A stretch of 32,655 nucleotides of DNA from Candidatus Azambacteria bacterium (GTDB taxonomy: Bacteria > Patescibacteriota > Minisyncoccia > UBA10092), in the NCBI GenBank assembly GCA_030646675.1, contig JAUSKX010000027.1:1-32655 (forward strand). Reading direction: 5' to 3'. Shown piece after piece: positions 1 through 8,320 of this stretch. The translations under genes and the position numbers were made by a program. Position 1 is the first letter of the stretch. Every line of letters begins with the position of its first letter. The notes below the pieces were generated by a model. That model did no database searches. It was not told where the DNA came from and saw only the letters and a program-made list of their open reading frames with translations.

Positions 1-86
1 TGAAAAAAGCCATAAAATATGGGACTCTGATTCCCGCGATTATTTAGTTGGTATTCATTTTTATTATTTTGGGCGTTTAGGGCCAA

Positions 87-464
87 TTGACTTCATCTGA
101 CTCGATATCCGGGTTCTCTCAAGTTCTTAATTCCAGCTTCATTATGTTTGTCGGGTCATTATTAGGGCTTTTAGCCGTCACCGAAGCGGCGTTGAGTTTT
201 GGGGTCTATTTTAGGGAAACTCTTTGGTATGATCTAAAATTAAATAAAAATATATCCTGGGTTTTAACCGGATTGGCGCCATTATCCCTTTTTCTTTTTG
301 GCGCCAGAGATATTATTCCGGTGATTGATATTGTCGGAGCACTGTTTTTCGGGTTTCAAGCAGTGGTGATTTTAATGATTCATAAAAAATTAAAAAATTC
401 CGAAAATGTTCTTTACTATATTATCGGAGTAATGGTAATTTTAGGCGCCATCTTGTCCCTGTAG
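87..464 (+). CDS. Small hydrophobic membrane protein, unknown function
   Basis: 125-aa ORF with several hydrophobic segments; TTG start; stop lies inside the tRNA-Arg gene. Confidence 0.55.
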   Translation: MTSSDSISGFSQVLNSSFIMFVGSLLGLLAVTEAALSFGVYFRETLWYDLKLNKNISWVLTGLAPLSLFLFGARDIIPVIDIVGALFFGFQAVVILMIHKKLKNSENVLYYIIGVMVILGAILSL

Positions 465-526
465 CTTAACGGATAAAGCGCAGCCCTCCGAAGGCTGAAA
501 TCGAGGTTCAATTCCCCGCAGGGGCA
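455..526 (+). tRNA. tRNA-Arg (anticodon CCG)
   Basis: Acceptor GTCCCTG/CAGGGGC (one G-U), D-arm GCTTAACGGATAAAGC, anticodon arm CAGCC-CTCCGAA-GGCTG, T-loop TTCAATT, discriminator A, no encoded CCA. Confidence 0.9.
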
Positions 527-549
527 TAACACGTTAAAATACAAACAAT

Positions 550-1167
550 ATGTTTATTAAATTCATCAATAAAATAATCAGGGTTTTGGTTATTGGCGAT
601 GTCATGTTTTTTTCCGCCTTTGGATTGATAGGTCCTATCTTTGCTATTTTTGTAACTAACCAAATTGCCGGAGCTACCGTTGCCACAGTCGGCTTTGCGA
701 CTACTATAAACTTATTAACCAGGGCCCTTTTGCAAATGCCCGTGGCAAGATATATAGACCGTCATAAAGGAGAGAAAGATGATTTCAAGTTTATGATTGC
801 CGGTTCGACATTGGTAAGTATCGTGCCATTTATTTATTTATTTATAAACACGCCAATGCATCTTTTTATGGCTCAAGTTGTTTTGGGGGTTGGCGGCGCG
901 TTAGCTAATCCGGGCTGGTTTGCCATTTTTACCCGCCATATTGATAAGGGCAAAGAAGGAACCGAGTGGACGCTTGAAAATGTCAGCGTTGGTTTGGCGG
1001 CGGCCGGAACGGCCGCCATAGGAGGAGTTTTGGCTCAAAATTTTGGTTTTCAAAATTTGTTTTTAATCGTCGGCGTTTTATCCCTTTTGGGTTTAATTAT
1101 TCAAATTTCACTATATAGCACCGTGATTGAAATGGACCATCATCACGATGGCGCTTGCAATGAGTGA
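550..1167 (+). CDS. MFS-like transporter, half-length (about 6 TM)
   Basis: 205-aa hydrophobic protein with MFS-like loop 'MPVARYIDRHKGEKDDF'; His-rich C-terminus MDHHHDGACNE. Confidence 0.6.
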   Translation: MFIKFINKIIRVLVIGDVMFFSAFGLIGPIFAIFVTNQIAGATVATVGFATTINLLTRALLQMPVARYIDRHKGEKDDFKFMIAGSTLVSIVPFIYLFINTPMHLFMAQVVLGVGGALANPGWFAIFTRHIDKGKEGTEWTLENVSVGLAAAGTAAIGGVLAQNFGFQNLFLIVGVLSLLGLIIQISLYSTVIEMDHHHDGACNE

Positions 1168-1172
1168 TATTT

Positions 1173-1202
1173 AAAATAACCCCGTCTTGGCGGGGTTATT
1201 TT
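1173..1202. terminator. Bidirectional rho-independent terminator
   Basis: AAAATAACCCCG-tcttgg-CGGGGTTATTTT, 12-bp stem, between convergent MFS-like gene and rplT. Confidence 0.85.
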
Positions 1203-1540
1203 ATTTTATCTACGATTGATTTAAAAACTTCCGGGTGTTCGCGGGCAATTTGCGACATGACTTTTCTGTCCAGTTCTATGTTCGCCTTTTTTAAGCCATT
1301 GATAAACTTACTGTAATTCAAGCCGTATTGCCTGACAGCGGCGTTGAGTTGAATTTGCCACAGAGCGCGCGCAGTTCTTTTCTTAACGCGGCGGTCGCGG
1401 TATGCGTGTGTCCACGCGTGAAGCAGGGCTTCTTTGGCGGCGCGCACTTTTGACTTGCGGCCCCATTTATAGCCTTTAGTATATTTTAGCGTTTTTTCTC
1501 TTCTTTTTACCGAAATTGTTCCTCTTTTTACTCTTGGCAT
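1196..1540 (-). CDS. rplT: 50S ribosomal protein L20
   Basis: MPRVKRGTISVKRREKTLKYTKGYKWGRKS..., L20-like sequence in canonical infC-rpmI-rplT order. Confidence 0.95.
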   Translation of the reverse strand: MPRVKRGTISVKRREKTLKYTKGYKWGRKSKVRAAKEALLHAWTHAYRDRRVKKRTARALWQIQLNAAVRQYGLNYSKFINGLKKANIELDRKVMSQIAREHPEVFKSIVDKIK

Positions 1541-1543
1541 AGT

Positions 1544-1744
1544 TTATTTATTGTATGGCAAAAATTGTTTAACCGCTTTAATATCTCGGCTCGCTATGAG
1601 CGATTCTTGGCGCTTGGAACGGCGCTGTTGACCCGTAGCCTTTGTGTTGAAATGAGACTGGTTTGTGGCCCGCCTTGTTATTTTACCCCTGCCGGATATT
1701 TTTAAACGGCTCAATATTGACTTGTTTGTTTTTAACTTTGCCAT
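1544..1744 (-). CDS. rpmI: 50S ribosomal protein L35
   Basis: MAKLKTNKSILSRLKISGRGKITRRATNQSHFNTKATGQQRR... Confidence 0.93.
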   Translation of the reverse strand: MAKLKTNKSILSRLKISGRGKITRRATNQSHFNTKATGQQRRSKRQESLIASRDIKAVKQFLPYNK

Positions 1745-1747
1745 ATT

Positions 1748-2260
1748 TTATTTAACTATCGTCACATTCCATCCTTTTGGCTGTTTTTTTAATTCGGAAA
1801 TAATTTTTACGGGAACACTTATTAATTTCAAAAAGTCCTCAATCTTTTGTTTTCCCAAATCGGAAAATGTTTTTTGATACTTGGCGCGTCCTTTAAGAAC
1901 CAACTCCACTTGCACTTTCAAGCCTTCTTCGAGGAACTCGTCCGCTTTCCCGGCTTTGACCTTTAAATCGTTTACGCCGGCATTCAGGCCGAGCCGTACT
2001 ATTTTTAGCGATTCTTTTTTTTGTTTTGCTTTTTGCTTACGTTCTTCTTTCTCTTCTCTGTAGGCAAATTTGCCGTAGTCCATAATTCGGGCCACAGGCG
2101 GCTTGGCCAGGGGAGCGAACTCTATTAAATCGAGCCCTTTTTCCTTGGCCAGTTTCAACGCCTCATCACGGCTCATCACTCCGATTTGCTGCCCATCCGC
2201 ATCCGCTACGCGCAGTTCCGGAGCCGTTATTTGATTATTTATTTTGAATTTCTTAAGCAA
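1748..2260 (-). CDS. infC: Translation initiation factor IF-3
   Basis: KINNQITAPELRVADADGQQIGVMSRDEALKLAKEKGLDLIEFAPLAKPPVARIMDYGKFAY; apparent TTG start. Confidence 0.95.
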   Translation of the reverse strand: MLKKFKINNQITAPELRVADADGQQIGVMSRDEALKLAKEKGLDLIEFAPLAKPPVARIMDYGKFAYREEKEERKQKAKQKKESLKIVRLGLNAGVNDLKVKAGKADEFLEEGLKVQVELVLKGRAKYQKTFSDLGKQKIEDFLKLISVPVKIISELKKQPKGWNVTIVK

Positions 2261-2300
2261 TAGGGGGAATATAACCGTTTAAGGCAAAATTGTCAATTTA

Positions 2301-2656
2301 TGGAGATGGCGAGAGTTGAACTCGCATCTAGAATTTTTTGATTAAATATTTCTACAGGCGTATGTTGCTTAATTTTTTCAGAAAATTCTCTCAAAACAAC
2401 CGAAAAAAGAAAGTTCTGTTTCTTCTTAATTTCCGCCCGAGGCGAAGAATTCCGCGGGTTAAAGCCCAATGGTTGACACCGGTATCGCCCTATTGGACGT
2501 TAAGCGACCGATGCTGCTTAGGCTAAAGCGAAAGCAGGAGTAAAATTTGTTTCGGCAGTTATTATTTGCCTTGTCTCGGGGATTATTTTTCGAGGTTACG
2601 AGACATCCTCGGCCTGCGTATTTAATTTTAAAATCCTATCGAAGCCCTTCACCCCC
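2301..2656 (-). ncRNA. ssrA: tmRNA (transfer-messenger RNA)
   Basis: Minus strand 5' GGGGGTGAAGGGCTTCGATAGG... and 3' ...GCGAGTTCAACTCTCGCCATCTCCA; acceptor GGGGGTG/CATCTCC pairs; tag ORF GCC GAA ACA AAT TTT ACT CCT GCT TTC GCT TTA GCC TAA (AETNFTPAFALA*) at 2556-2518. Confidence 0.92.
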
Positions 2657-3098
2657 TAATTTTTAACTCGCGTTCTATATTTCTTTCTGACTCTCTTTTT
2701 GAAATAGATTCTCTCTTATCGTATTTTTTCTTACCGCGGACGACGGCGAATTCCAGCTTGACTCTACGGCCTTTATTATACACTTTTAGAGCTACCAATG
2801 TCAAGCCTTTTTGTTTTATTTTTCCTATTAAAGACGCGATTTCTTCTTTGCGTAATAATAATTTTCTTGAACGTGAAGGGTCGTAATCGGCGGGTTGATT
2901 TTTTGGCTGATAGGGCGCGACTGTCGCGCCTATCAAATATAATTCGCCGTCGTGAATATTGATATAGGAACCGGCGAGGTTCATCCGGCCGTTTTTTATT
3001 TATTTCACCTCGGGACCGGACAAGACAATTCCCGCCTCGTATGTTTCGAGGATTTCATAATCGAAATGGACTTTTCTGTTTTCGGCAAATGTAGCCAT
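2649..3098 (-). pseudogene. smpB: SmpB, interrupted by an in-frame TAA (at 3002-3000)
   Basis: Minus frame reads [98 protein letters not shown]...; both sides are SmpB-like in the same frame. The ORF track only shows 2649-2984. Confidence 0.85.
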
Positions 3099-3101
3099 AC
3101 C

Positions 3102-3161
3102 AGGTAGTAGAAATTCGACAAATTTTACTTATGCCGCCAGGCAGTCGAATTTTCACTACCT
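3102..3161. repeat. Inverted repeat / hairpin between smpB and argS
   Basis: aggtagtagaaattcgac (3102-3119) and gtcgaattttcactacct (3144-3161), 16/18 complementary. Confidence 0.7.
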
Positions 3162-3224
3162 AGCATAATTTTATTCTATCAGCAGTTTCATTTTTATCAA
3201 AATTCGGTTATTATATGAGAAATA

Positions 3225-4904
3225 ATGAAAGAAGCGCTCAAAATCCTGATTGCAGGTGCAATAAGCGAATCAGCCCCCGATTTTAAGGGGAATATTTTGG
3301 TTGAAATCCCGGAAAAGAAAGAAAATGGCGATTACGCTACCAATGTTGCTTTTATTTTGTCTAAAATTGTTCACAGGCCGCCGCAAGAAATCGCCGAAAA
3401 TCTGGCTGTCGAATTAGTAAAACAAAAAAGTTCGGACTTTTTCAAGATAGAAGCTAAAAACGGATTTATAAATTTTTTCTTGTCGGAAGAACATCTATAT
3501 ATAGAGCTAAGCGAAATTCTGAAGAAAAAGAAAAAATATGGATGCGCGAGTAATCCTTCTTCGCTAAAGCTACGAAGGACAAATGAAATACATTTGGATT
3601 TTATTTCCGCCAATCCGACGGGACCGTTAACTATGGGCAACGGCCGTGGCGGTTTTTACGGTGACGCGCTGGCCAATATTTTGGAGACGCGGGGGAATAA
3701 AGTTTTTCGCGAATATTATGTTAACGACAGAGGCGAACAGATTTTGACTTTGGGGAGGTCGGTTAAATTGGCTCAAGGAGGTTCATCGATTTCCCAAACC
3801 ATCCCGGCTAACGCCTCCTCGGTTTCGGAAATCGATGAAGAAAATCTCTATAAAGGGGAATATATTAATAAACTGGCGGAAAAAATCGGCAAGAAATTGA
3901 ACGAATCCGAGGCCGGGCAAAAAGCCGCGGCGCTGATTTTGAAAACATATATCAAGCCGGCGCTCAAAAAATCCGGAATAAAGTTTGACGCCTGGTTTTC
4001 CGAAAAATCGCTATACCCTTCTTCGCCAAGGCTACGAAGGGCGAGTAAATATGAAGAAATTATGCGGGAATTGATGGAGAAAGATTTAATTTATGAAAAA
4101 GACGGAGCGACATGGTTTAAGACGACGCAATTTGGCGATAGCGAAGACAGGGTTTTAATCAAAAAAACCGGCGATGAAACATATTTTATGTCGGACATCC
4201 TGTATCATTTTGATAAAATAAAAACCAGAAAATTTAGCAAGGCGATTGATATCTGGGGCGCCGACCATCACGGCTACGCGCCGCGCCTTATAGCGGCGCT
4301 CAAGGCGCTTGATATTCCGGAAGATAAATTGGAAATTATTACTATGCAGCTGGTGCGTCTGATTAAGAACGGCAAGGAATTTAAGATTTCCAAGCGCGCC
4401 GGAAATTTTATAACTCTCGAAGAATTAATTAACGAAGTCGGTCTTGATGCCGCGAGATTTTTCTTTTTGCTCTATTCGCCGAATACGCACATGGATTTTG
4501 ATATTGCCCTTGCCAAAGAACGCTCGCAGAAAAATCCCGTTTATTACGTCCAGTACGCGCACGCTAGGATAACTTCGATTTTACAAAAAGCCCACCCTAC
4601 GGGTGGTCACCCGAAGGGTGAAAAATTCAAATTATTGAAAGAGAAAGAAGAATTAAATTTGATAAAAAAATTAGCGGAATTTCCGGAAATTCTAAACGAT
4701 ATTTCCAAAAATTATGAAGTGCATCGATTGCCGCGATACGCGATGGAATTGGCGGGGGAGTTTCATAATTTCTACGAGAAACACCGGGTAATAAACGAAG
4801 ACAAAAATTTAACCGCCGCCCGGCTGTCTTTAATCGCGGCGACCAAAATAATTCTGGCCAACGCGCTAGGCTTGCTCGGCATAAGCGCTCCTGATAAGAT
4901 GTAA
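3225..4904 (+). CDS. argS: Arginyl-tRNA synthetase
   Basis: SANPTGPLTMGNGRGGFYGDALANILE..., YKGEYI, KISKRAGNFITLEELINEVGLDAARFFFL, C-terminal DALR-like region. Confidence 0.93.
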   Translation: MKEALKILIAGAISESAPDFKGNILVEIPEKKENGDYATNVAFILSKIVHRPPQEIAENLAVELVKQKSSDFFKIEAKNGFINFFLSEEHLYIELSEILKKKKKYGCASNPSSLKLRRTNEIHLDFISANPTGPLTMGNGRGGFYGDALANILETRGNKVFREYYVNDRGEQILTLGRSVKLAQGGSSISQTIPANASSVSEIDEENLYKGEYINKLAEKIGKKLNESEAGQKAAALILKTYIKPALKKSGIKFDAWFSEKSLYPSSPRLRRASKYEEIMRELMEKDLIYEKDGATWFKTTQFGDSEDRVLIKKTGDETYFMSDILYHFDKIKTRKFSKAIDIWGADHHGYAPRLIAALKALDIPEDKLEIITMQLVRLIKNGKEFKISKRAGNFITLEELINEVGLDAARFFFLLYSPNTHMDFDIALAKERSQKNPVYYVQYAHARITSILQKAHPTGGHPKGEKFKLLKEKEELNLIKKLAEFPEILNDISKNYEVHRLPRYAMELAGEFHNFYEKHRVINEDKNLTAARLSLIAATKIILANALGLLGISAPDKM

Positions 4905-4909
4905 AAATT

Positions 4910-7795
4910 ATGGAATTATTTAGCCCCAAAACAGAAGAAAAAATTTTAAAATTCTGGAAGAATAACGGAATTTTTGAGAAACTCGTAAAGAAAAATAAAG
5001 GCAAAAAACGCTGGTCTTTTTTGGACGGGCCCATTACGGCCAATAATCCCATGGGCGTTCATCATGCTTGGGGAAGAACATATAAAGATTTATTCCAAAG
5101 ATATAAGGCCATGCGGGGTTTTGACCAAAGGTTTCAAAATGGATTTGATTGCCAGGGGCTTTGGGTGGAAGTTGAAGTGGAAAAAGAATTGAACTTTAAA
5201 TCAAAAAAAGACATTGAAAAATACGGAATTGCCGAATTCGTGGAAAAATGCAAAGAGCGCGTCAGAAAATATTCGGAAATTCAAACAAAACAATCAATCA
5301 GACTGGGCCAGTGGATGGATTGGAAAAACAGCTATTATACAATGTCCGACGAGAATAATTATGCTATCTGGCACTTTCTAAAAAAATGCAAAGAAAAGGG
5401 ATTACTTTATAAAGGAATAGATGTTGTTCCCTGGTGCTGGCGTTGCGGCACGGCTATTTCCCAGCATGAAATGTTGACCGAAGATTACAAAGAAGTCACT
5501 CATGATTCGGTTTATATAAAATATCCTATAGAGGGTAAAAAGAATGCCTATCTTTTGGTTTGGACAACGACTCCTTGGACTATTCCGGGGAATGTGGCCG
5601 TGGCAATCGACCCCGATAAAATTTACGCGGAAGCAACGGGAGAGGTTAAGGGCGAAACATATTACATTATAAAGACGGCGGCGGAAAAATTAAATCTCAA
5701 AGTAACTAAAACTTTTTTGGGGAAAGAATTAGTCGGCTTAAATTACAAGTCGCCTTTTGACGATTTACCGGTCGTTGAAAAAGCTCTGGCCGGCTATGTT
5801 CACAAAATTATTGCCGCCGATTCCCGTATTTTACCCGTTAGCGAGACGGAGGGAACGGGTCTGGTTCATATAGCGCCGGGCCAAGGTGTCGAAGACCGCC
5901 AGTTGGGCAAAAAAGAAAAACTTCCGGTTATTAATTTGATTGATGACGCGGCCGTCTATTTAGAGGGTTTAGGGCAATTTAGCGGGGAGAACGCGAAAAA
6001 ACATCCGGAAATAATTATTGATTATTTAAAAAATGCAGGTTTTCTTTTTGACGTTTTAAAATATACCCATCGTTATCCAATCTGCTGGAGATGCAAAACC
6101 GAGCTGGTGTGGAAAGTCGCCGATGAATGGTATATATCAATGGATAAATTAAGAAAGCCGTTGATAGAAGTGGCGAAAAAGATAAATTGGATTCCTTCGT
6201 TTGGATTAGAGAGAGAGATTGATTGGCTGAAAAACATGTCCGATTGGTTGATTTCCAAAAAGAGATATTGGGGACTGGCCTTGCCGATTTTTGAATGCCG
6301 ATGCGGAAATTTTGAAGTTATCGGTTCTAAAGAAGAGCTAAAAAAGAAAGCGATTGAAGGATGGGAAAAATTTGAAGGCCATACTCCTCATCGGCCGTGG
6401 ATTGATAATGTCAAAATAAAATGTTCGAAGTGCGGTCAAAAAGCTTCGCGTATTTCGGATGTCGGCAATCCCTGGCTGGACGCGGGCATCGTGCCTTATT
6501 CAACTATGGGATATTTTGAAGACAAAAAATTCTGGCGTAAATGGTTTCCGGCCGGATTAATTTGCGAGTCTTTTCCCGGCCAGTTTAAAAATTGGTTTTA
6601 TTCTTTAATTGTAATGAGCGCGGTTTTGGAAAAAGTTTCGCCGATGAAAACTGTTTTTGGCTATGCTTCCGTTCGCGACGAAAAGGGAGAAGAAATGCAT
6701 AAGTCAAAGGGAAACGCCATTTGGTTTGATGAAGCGGTGGAAAAAATAGGCGTTGATGTGATGCGCTGGATGTATGCCAAACAAAATCCCGCGGACAATT
6801 TGAAATTCGGCTATGGAACCGCGAAAGAATCCGAAAGAAAATTAATGAATCTTTGGAACAGTTTCACTTTTTTCAAAACCTACTCTTCAAAAATTGAAAA
6901 TTTAAAATTTAAAATTGAAAATTCCAGCTTGCTAGACAAGTGGGTTCTATCGCGTCTGAATAGTTTGATGGAAAAGATTACTAAAAATATGGATAAGTAC
7001 AATCCGGCTTTTTCCGCTAGAGCCATTGAAGATTTTTTTATCAACGACCTTTCTTTATGGTACATTCGGCGTTCAAGAGGAAGATTTCAAAAGCCGAAAA
7101 CAGAAAAAGAAAAAGAAATGGCAAACGAAACTCTTTATTATGTTTTGCTTAATTTATCAAAAATTATTTCTCCGTTTATTCCATTTTTAGCCGAGGAAAT
7201 TTATTTATTTTTGAAAACAAAAACAATGCCGGAGTCCGTTCATCTTTGCGATTGGCCAAAATCAGGCAAAAAATTTATTAATCCAAAACTGGAGGAGCAA
7301 ATGGATTTTGTTAAAGAAGCGGCGGCGAAGGGGCTAGCATTGCGGGCGGAAGCGGGAATTAAAGTGAGGCAACCGCTCGCTTCGCTAAAGATTCCCCTCC
7401 TTCGCCAAGGCTTCGGAGGGCAAGCAAATTTAAAAGAATTATTAGAACTAATAAAAGACGAGGTGAATGTTAAAGAAGTTATTTTTGGAGATAAGTTTGA
7501 GCTGGATACAAAAATAACGGCCGAACTAAAGGAAGAGGGGCAAATTAGAGAATTGGCGCGGACTATTCAAGAGATGAGGCGCGATGGCGGCCTGGTTCCG
7601 GCGGACTCCATAAAAATTTATTTGAAACTGGAAGGCGAGTTGAAAAACGCGGCAAGCCGTTCCCAAAAAACTTTATGCGCGCTAACCGGCGCCGGGGCGG
7701 TTGAATTTGTCGGCGCCGCCAAAGACGGTTTGTTAGTCGATAAGCATTTTAAAATTGACAATAAAGATACATGGGTCGGAATTATCAAACTTTAG
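4910..7795 (+). CDS. ileS: Isoleucyl-tRNA synthetase
   Basis: NNPMGVHHAWGRTYKDLFQRYKAMRGFDQRFQNGFDCQGLWVEVEVEKEL, WTTTPWTIPGNVAVAI editing-domain motif, C-rich WCWRCGT; IleS-type organisation. Confidence 0.93.
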   Translation: MELFSPKTEEKILKFWKNNGIFEKLVKKNKGKKRWSFLDGPITANNPMGVHHAWGRTYKDLFQRYKAMRGFDQRFQNGFDCQGLWVEVEVEKELNFKSKKDIEKYGIAEFVEKCKERVRKYSEIQTKQSIRLGQWMDWKNSYYTMSDENNYAIWHFLKKCKEKGLLYKGIDVVPWCWRCGTAISQHEMLTEDYKEVTHDSVYIKYPIEGKKNAYLLVWTTTPWTIPGNVAVAIDPDKIYAEATGEVKGETYYIIKTAAEKLNLKVTKTFLGKELVGLNYKSPFDDLPVVEKALAGYVHKIIAADSRILPVSETEGTGLVHIAPGQGVEDRQLGKKEKLPVINLIDDAAVYLEGLGQFSGENAKKHPEIIIDYLKNAGFLFDVLKYTHRYPICWRCKTELVWKVADEWYISMDKLRKPLIEVAKKINWIPSFGLEREIDWLKNMSDWLISKKRYWGLALPIFECRCGNFEVIGSKEELKKKAIEGWEKFEGHTPHRPWIDNVKIKCSKCGQKASRISDVGNPWLDAGIVPYSTMGYFEDKKFWRKWFPAGLICESFPGQFKNWFYSLIVMSAVLEKVSPMKTVFGYASVRDEKGEEMHKSKGNAIWFDEAVEKIGVDVMRWMYAKQNPADNLKFGYGTAKESERKLMNLWNSFTFFKTYSSKIENLKFKIENSSLLDKWVLSRLNSLMEKITKNMDKYNPAFSARAIEDFFINDLSLWYIRRSRGRFQKPKTEKEKEMANETLYYVLLNLSKIISPFIPFLAEEIYLFLKTKTMPESVHLCDWPKSGKKFINPKLEEQMDFVKEAAAKGLALRAEAGIKVRQPLASLKIPLLRQGFGGQANLKELLELIKDEVNVKEVIFGDKFELDTKITAELKEEGQIRELARTIQEMRRDGGLVPADSIKIYLKLEGELKNAASRSQKTLCALTGAGAVEFVGAAKDGLLVDKHFKIDNKDTWVGIIKL

Positions 7796-8283
7796 CGTTT
7801 GTTTTGAAGCGGGAAGATATTTTTGAAGCCGACCGGCTCTATCATTTATATACGGAAGATTTCGGAAAAATTAGAGTTATTGCCGGCGGCGTCAGAAAAA
7901 ACGGAGCCAAACTTACGGGTCATTTGGAACCCTTCAATTTGATTTGGGTGGAATTAATGGCCAAAAAAGGCGGCGATTTATTTATCACAACCGCTTTGTC
8001 GGAGACGAATATATTGGGCGGGAACGCTCCTCCTAATCAAATCGCGCTTTTTACGAAAATGTCGGATTTTATTTTGAGAATGATAAAAGGGCAGGAAAAA
8101 GACGAGCCGATGTGGAATTTTATTATAGAAAGTTTTTGGGCGGCCAAAAATTTGGAGAACCTGCCTGCGCAGGCAGGCGCATCCGACAAATTTTTAGGAG
8201 AATTCAAATCGGGCATTACAAAACTTATGGGCTTTGGCGCCTCTTATGAAGAGGCGAAGTATTATCTTGGCGATTTTTCATGA
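7771..8283 (+). CDS. recO: DNA repair protein RecO (short form)
   Basis: YQTLAFVLKREDIFEADRLYHLYTEDFGKIRVIAGGVRKNGAKLTGHLEPFN is RecO OB-fold-like; overlaps ileS by 25 bp. Confidence 0.82.
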   Translation: MGRNYQTLAFVLKREDIFEADRLYHLYTEDFGKIRVIAGGVRKNGAKLTGHLEPFNLIWVELMAKKGGDLFITTALSETNILGGNAPPNQIALFTKMSDFILRMIKGQEKDEPMWNFIIESFWAAKNLENLPAQAGASDKFLGEFKSGITKLMGFGASYEEAKYYLGDFS

Positions 8284-8320
8284 TGACAATAAAATGTTAT
8301 GATTATGCCGCAACATTTTC

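Noticed and set aside
3000-3002. Stop-codon reassignment to explain the smpB TAA
   Set aside because: The known CPR-related recoding (Gracilibacteria/Absconditabacteria) uses UGA, and other genes here end normally at TAA.
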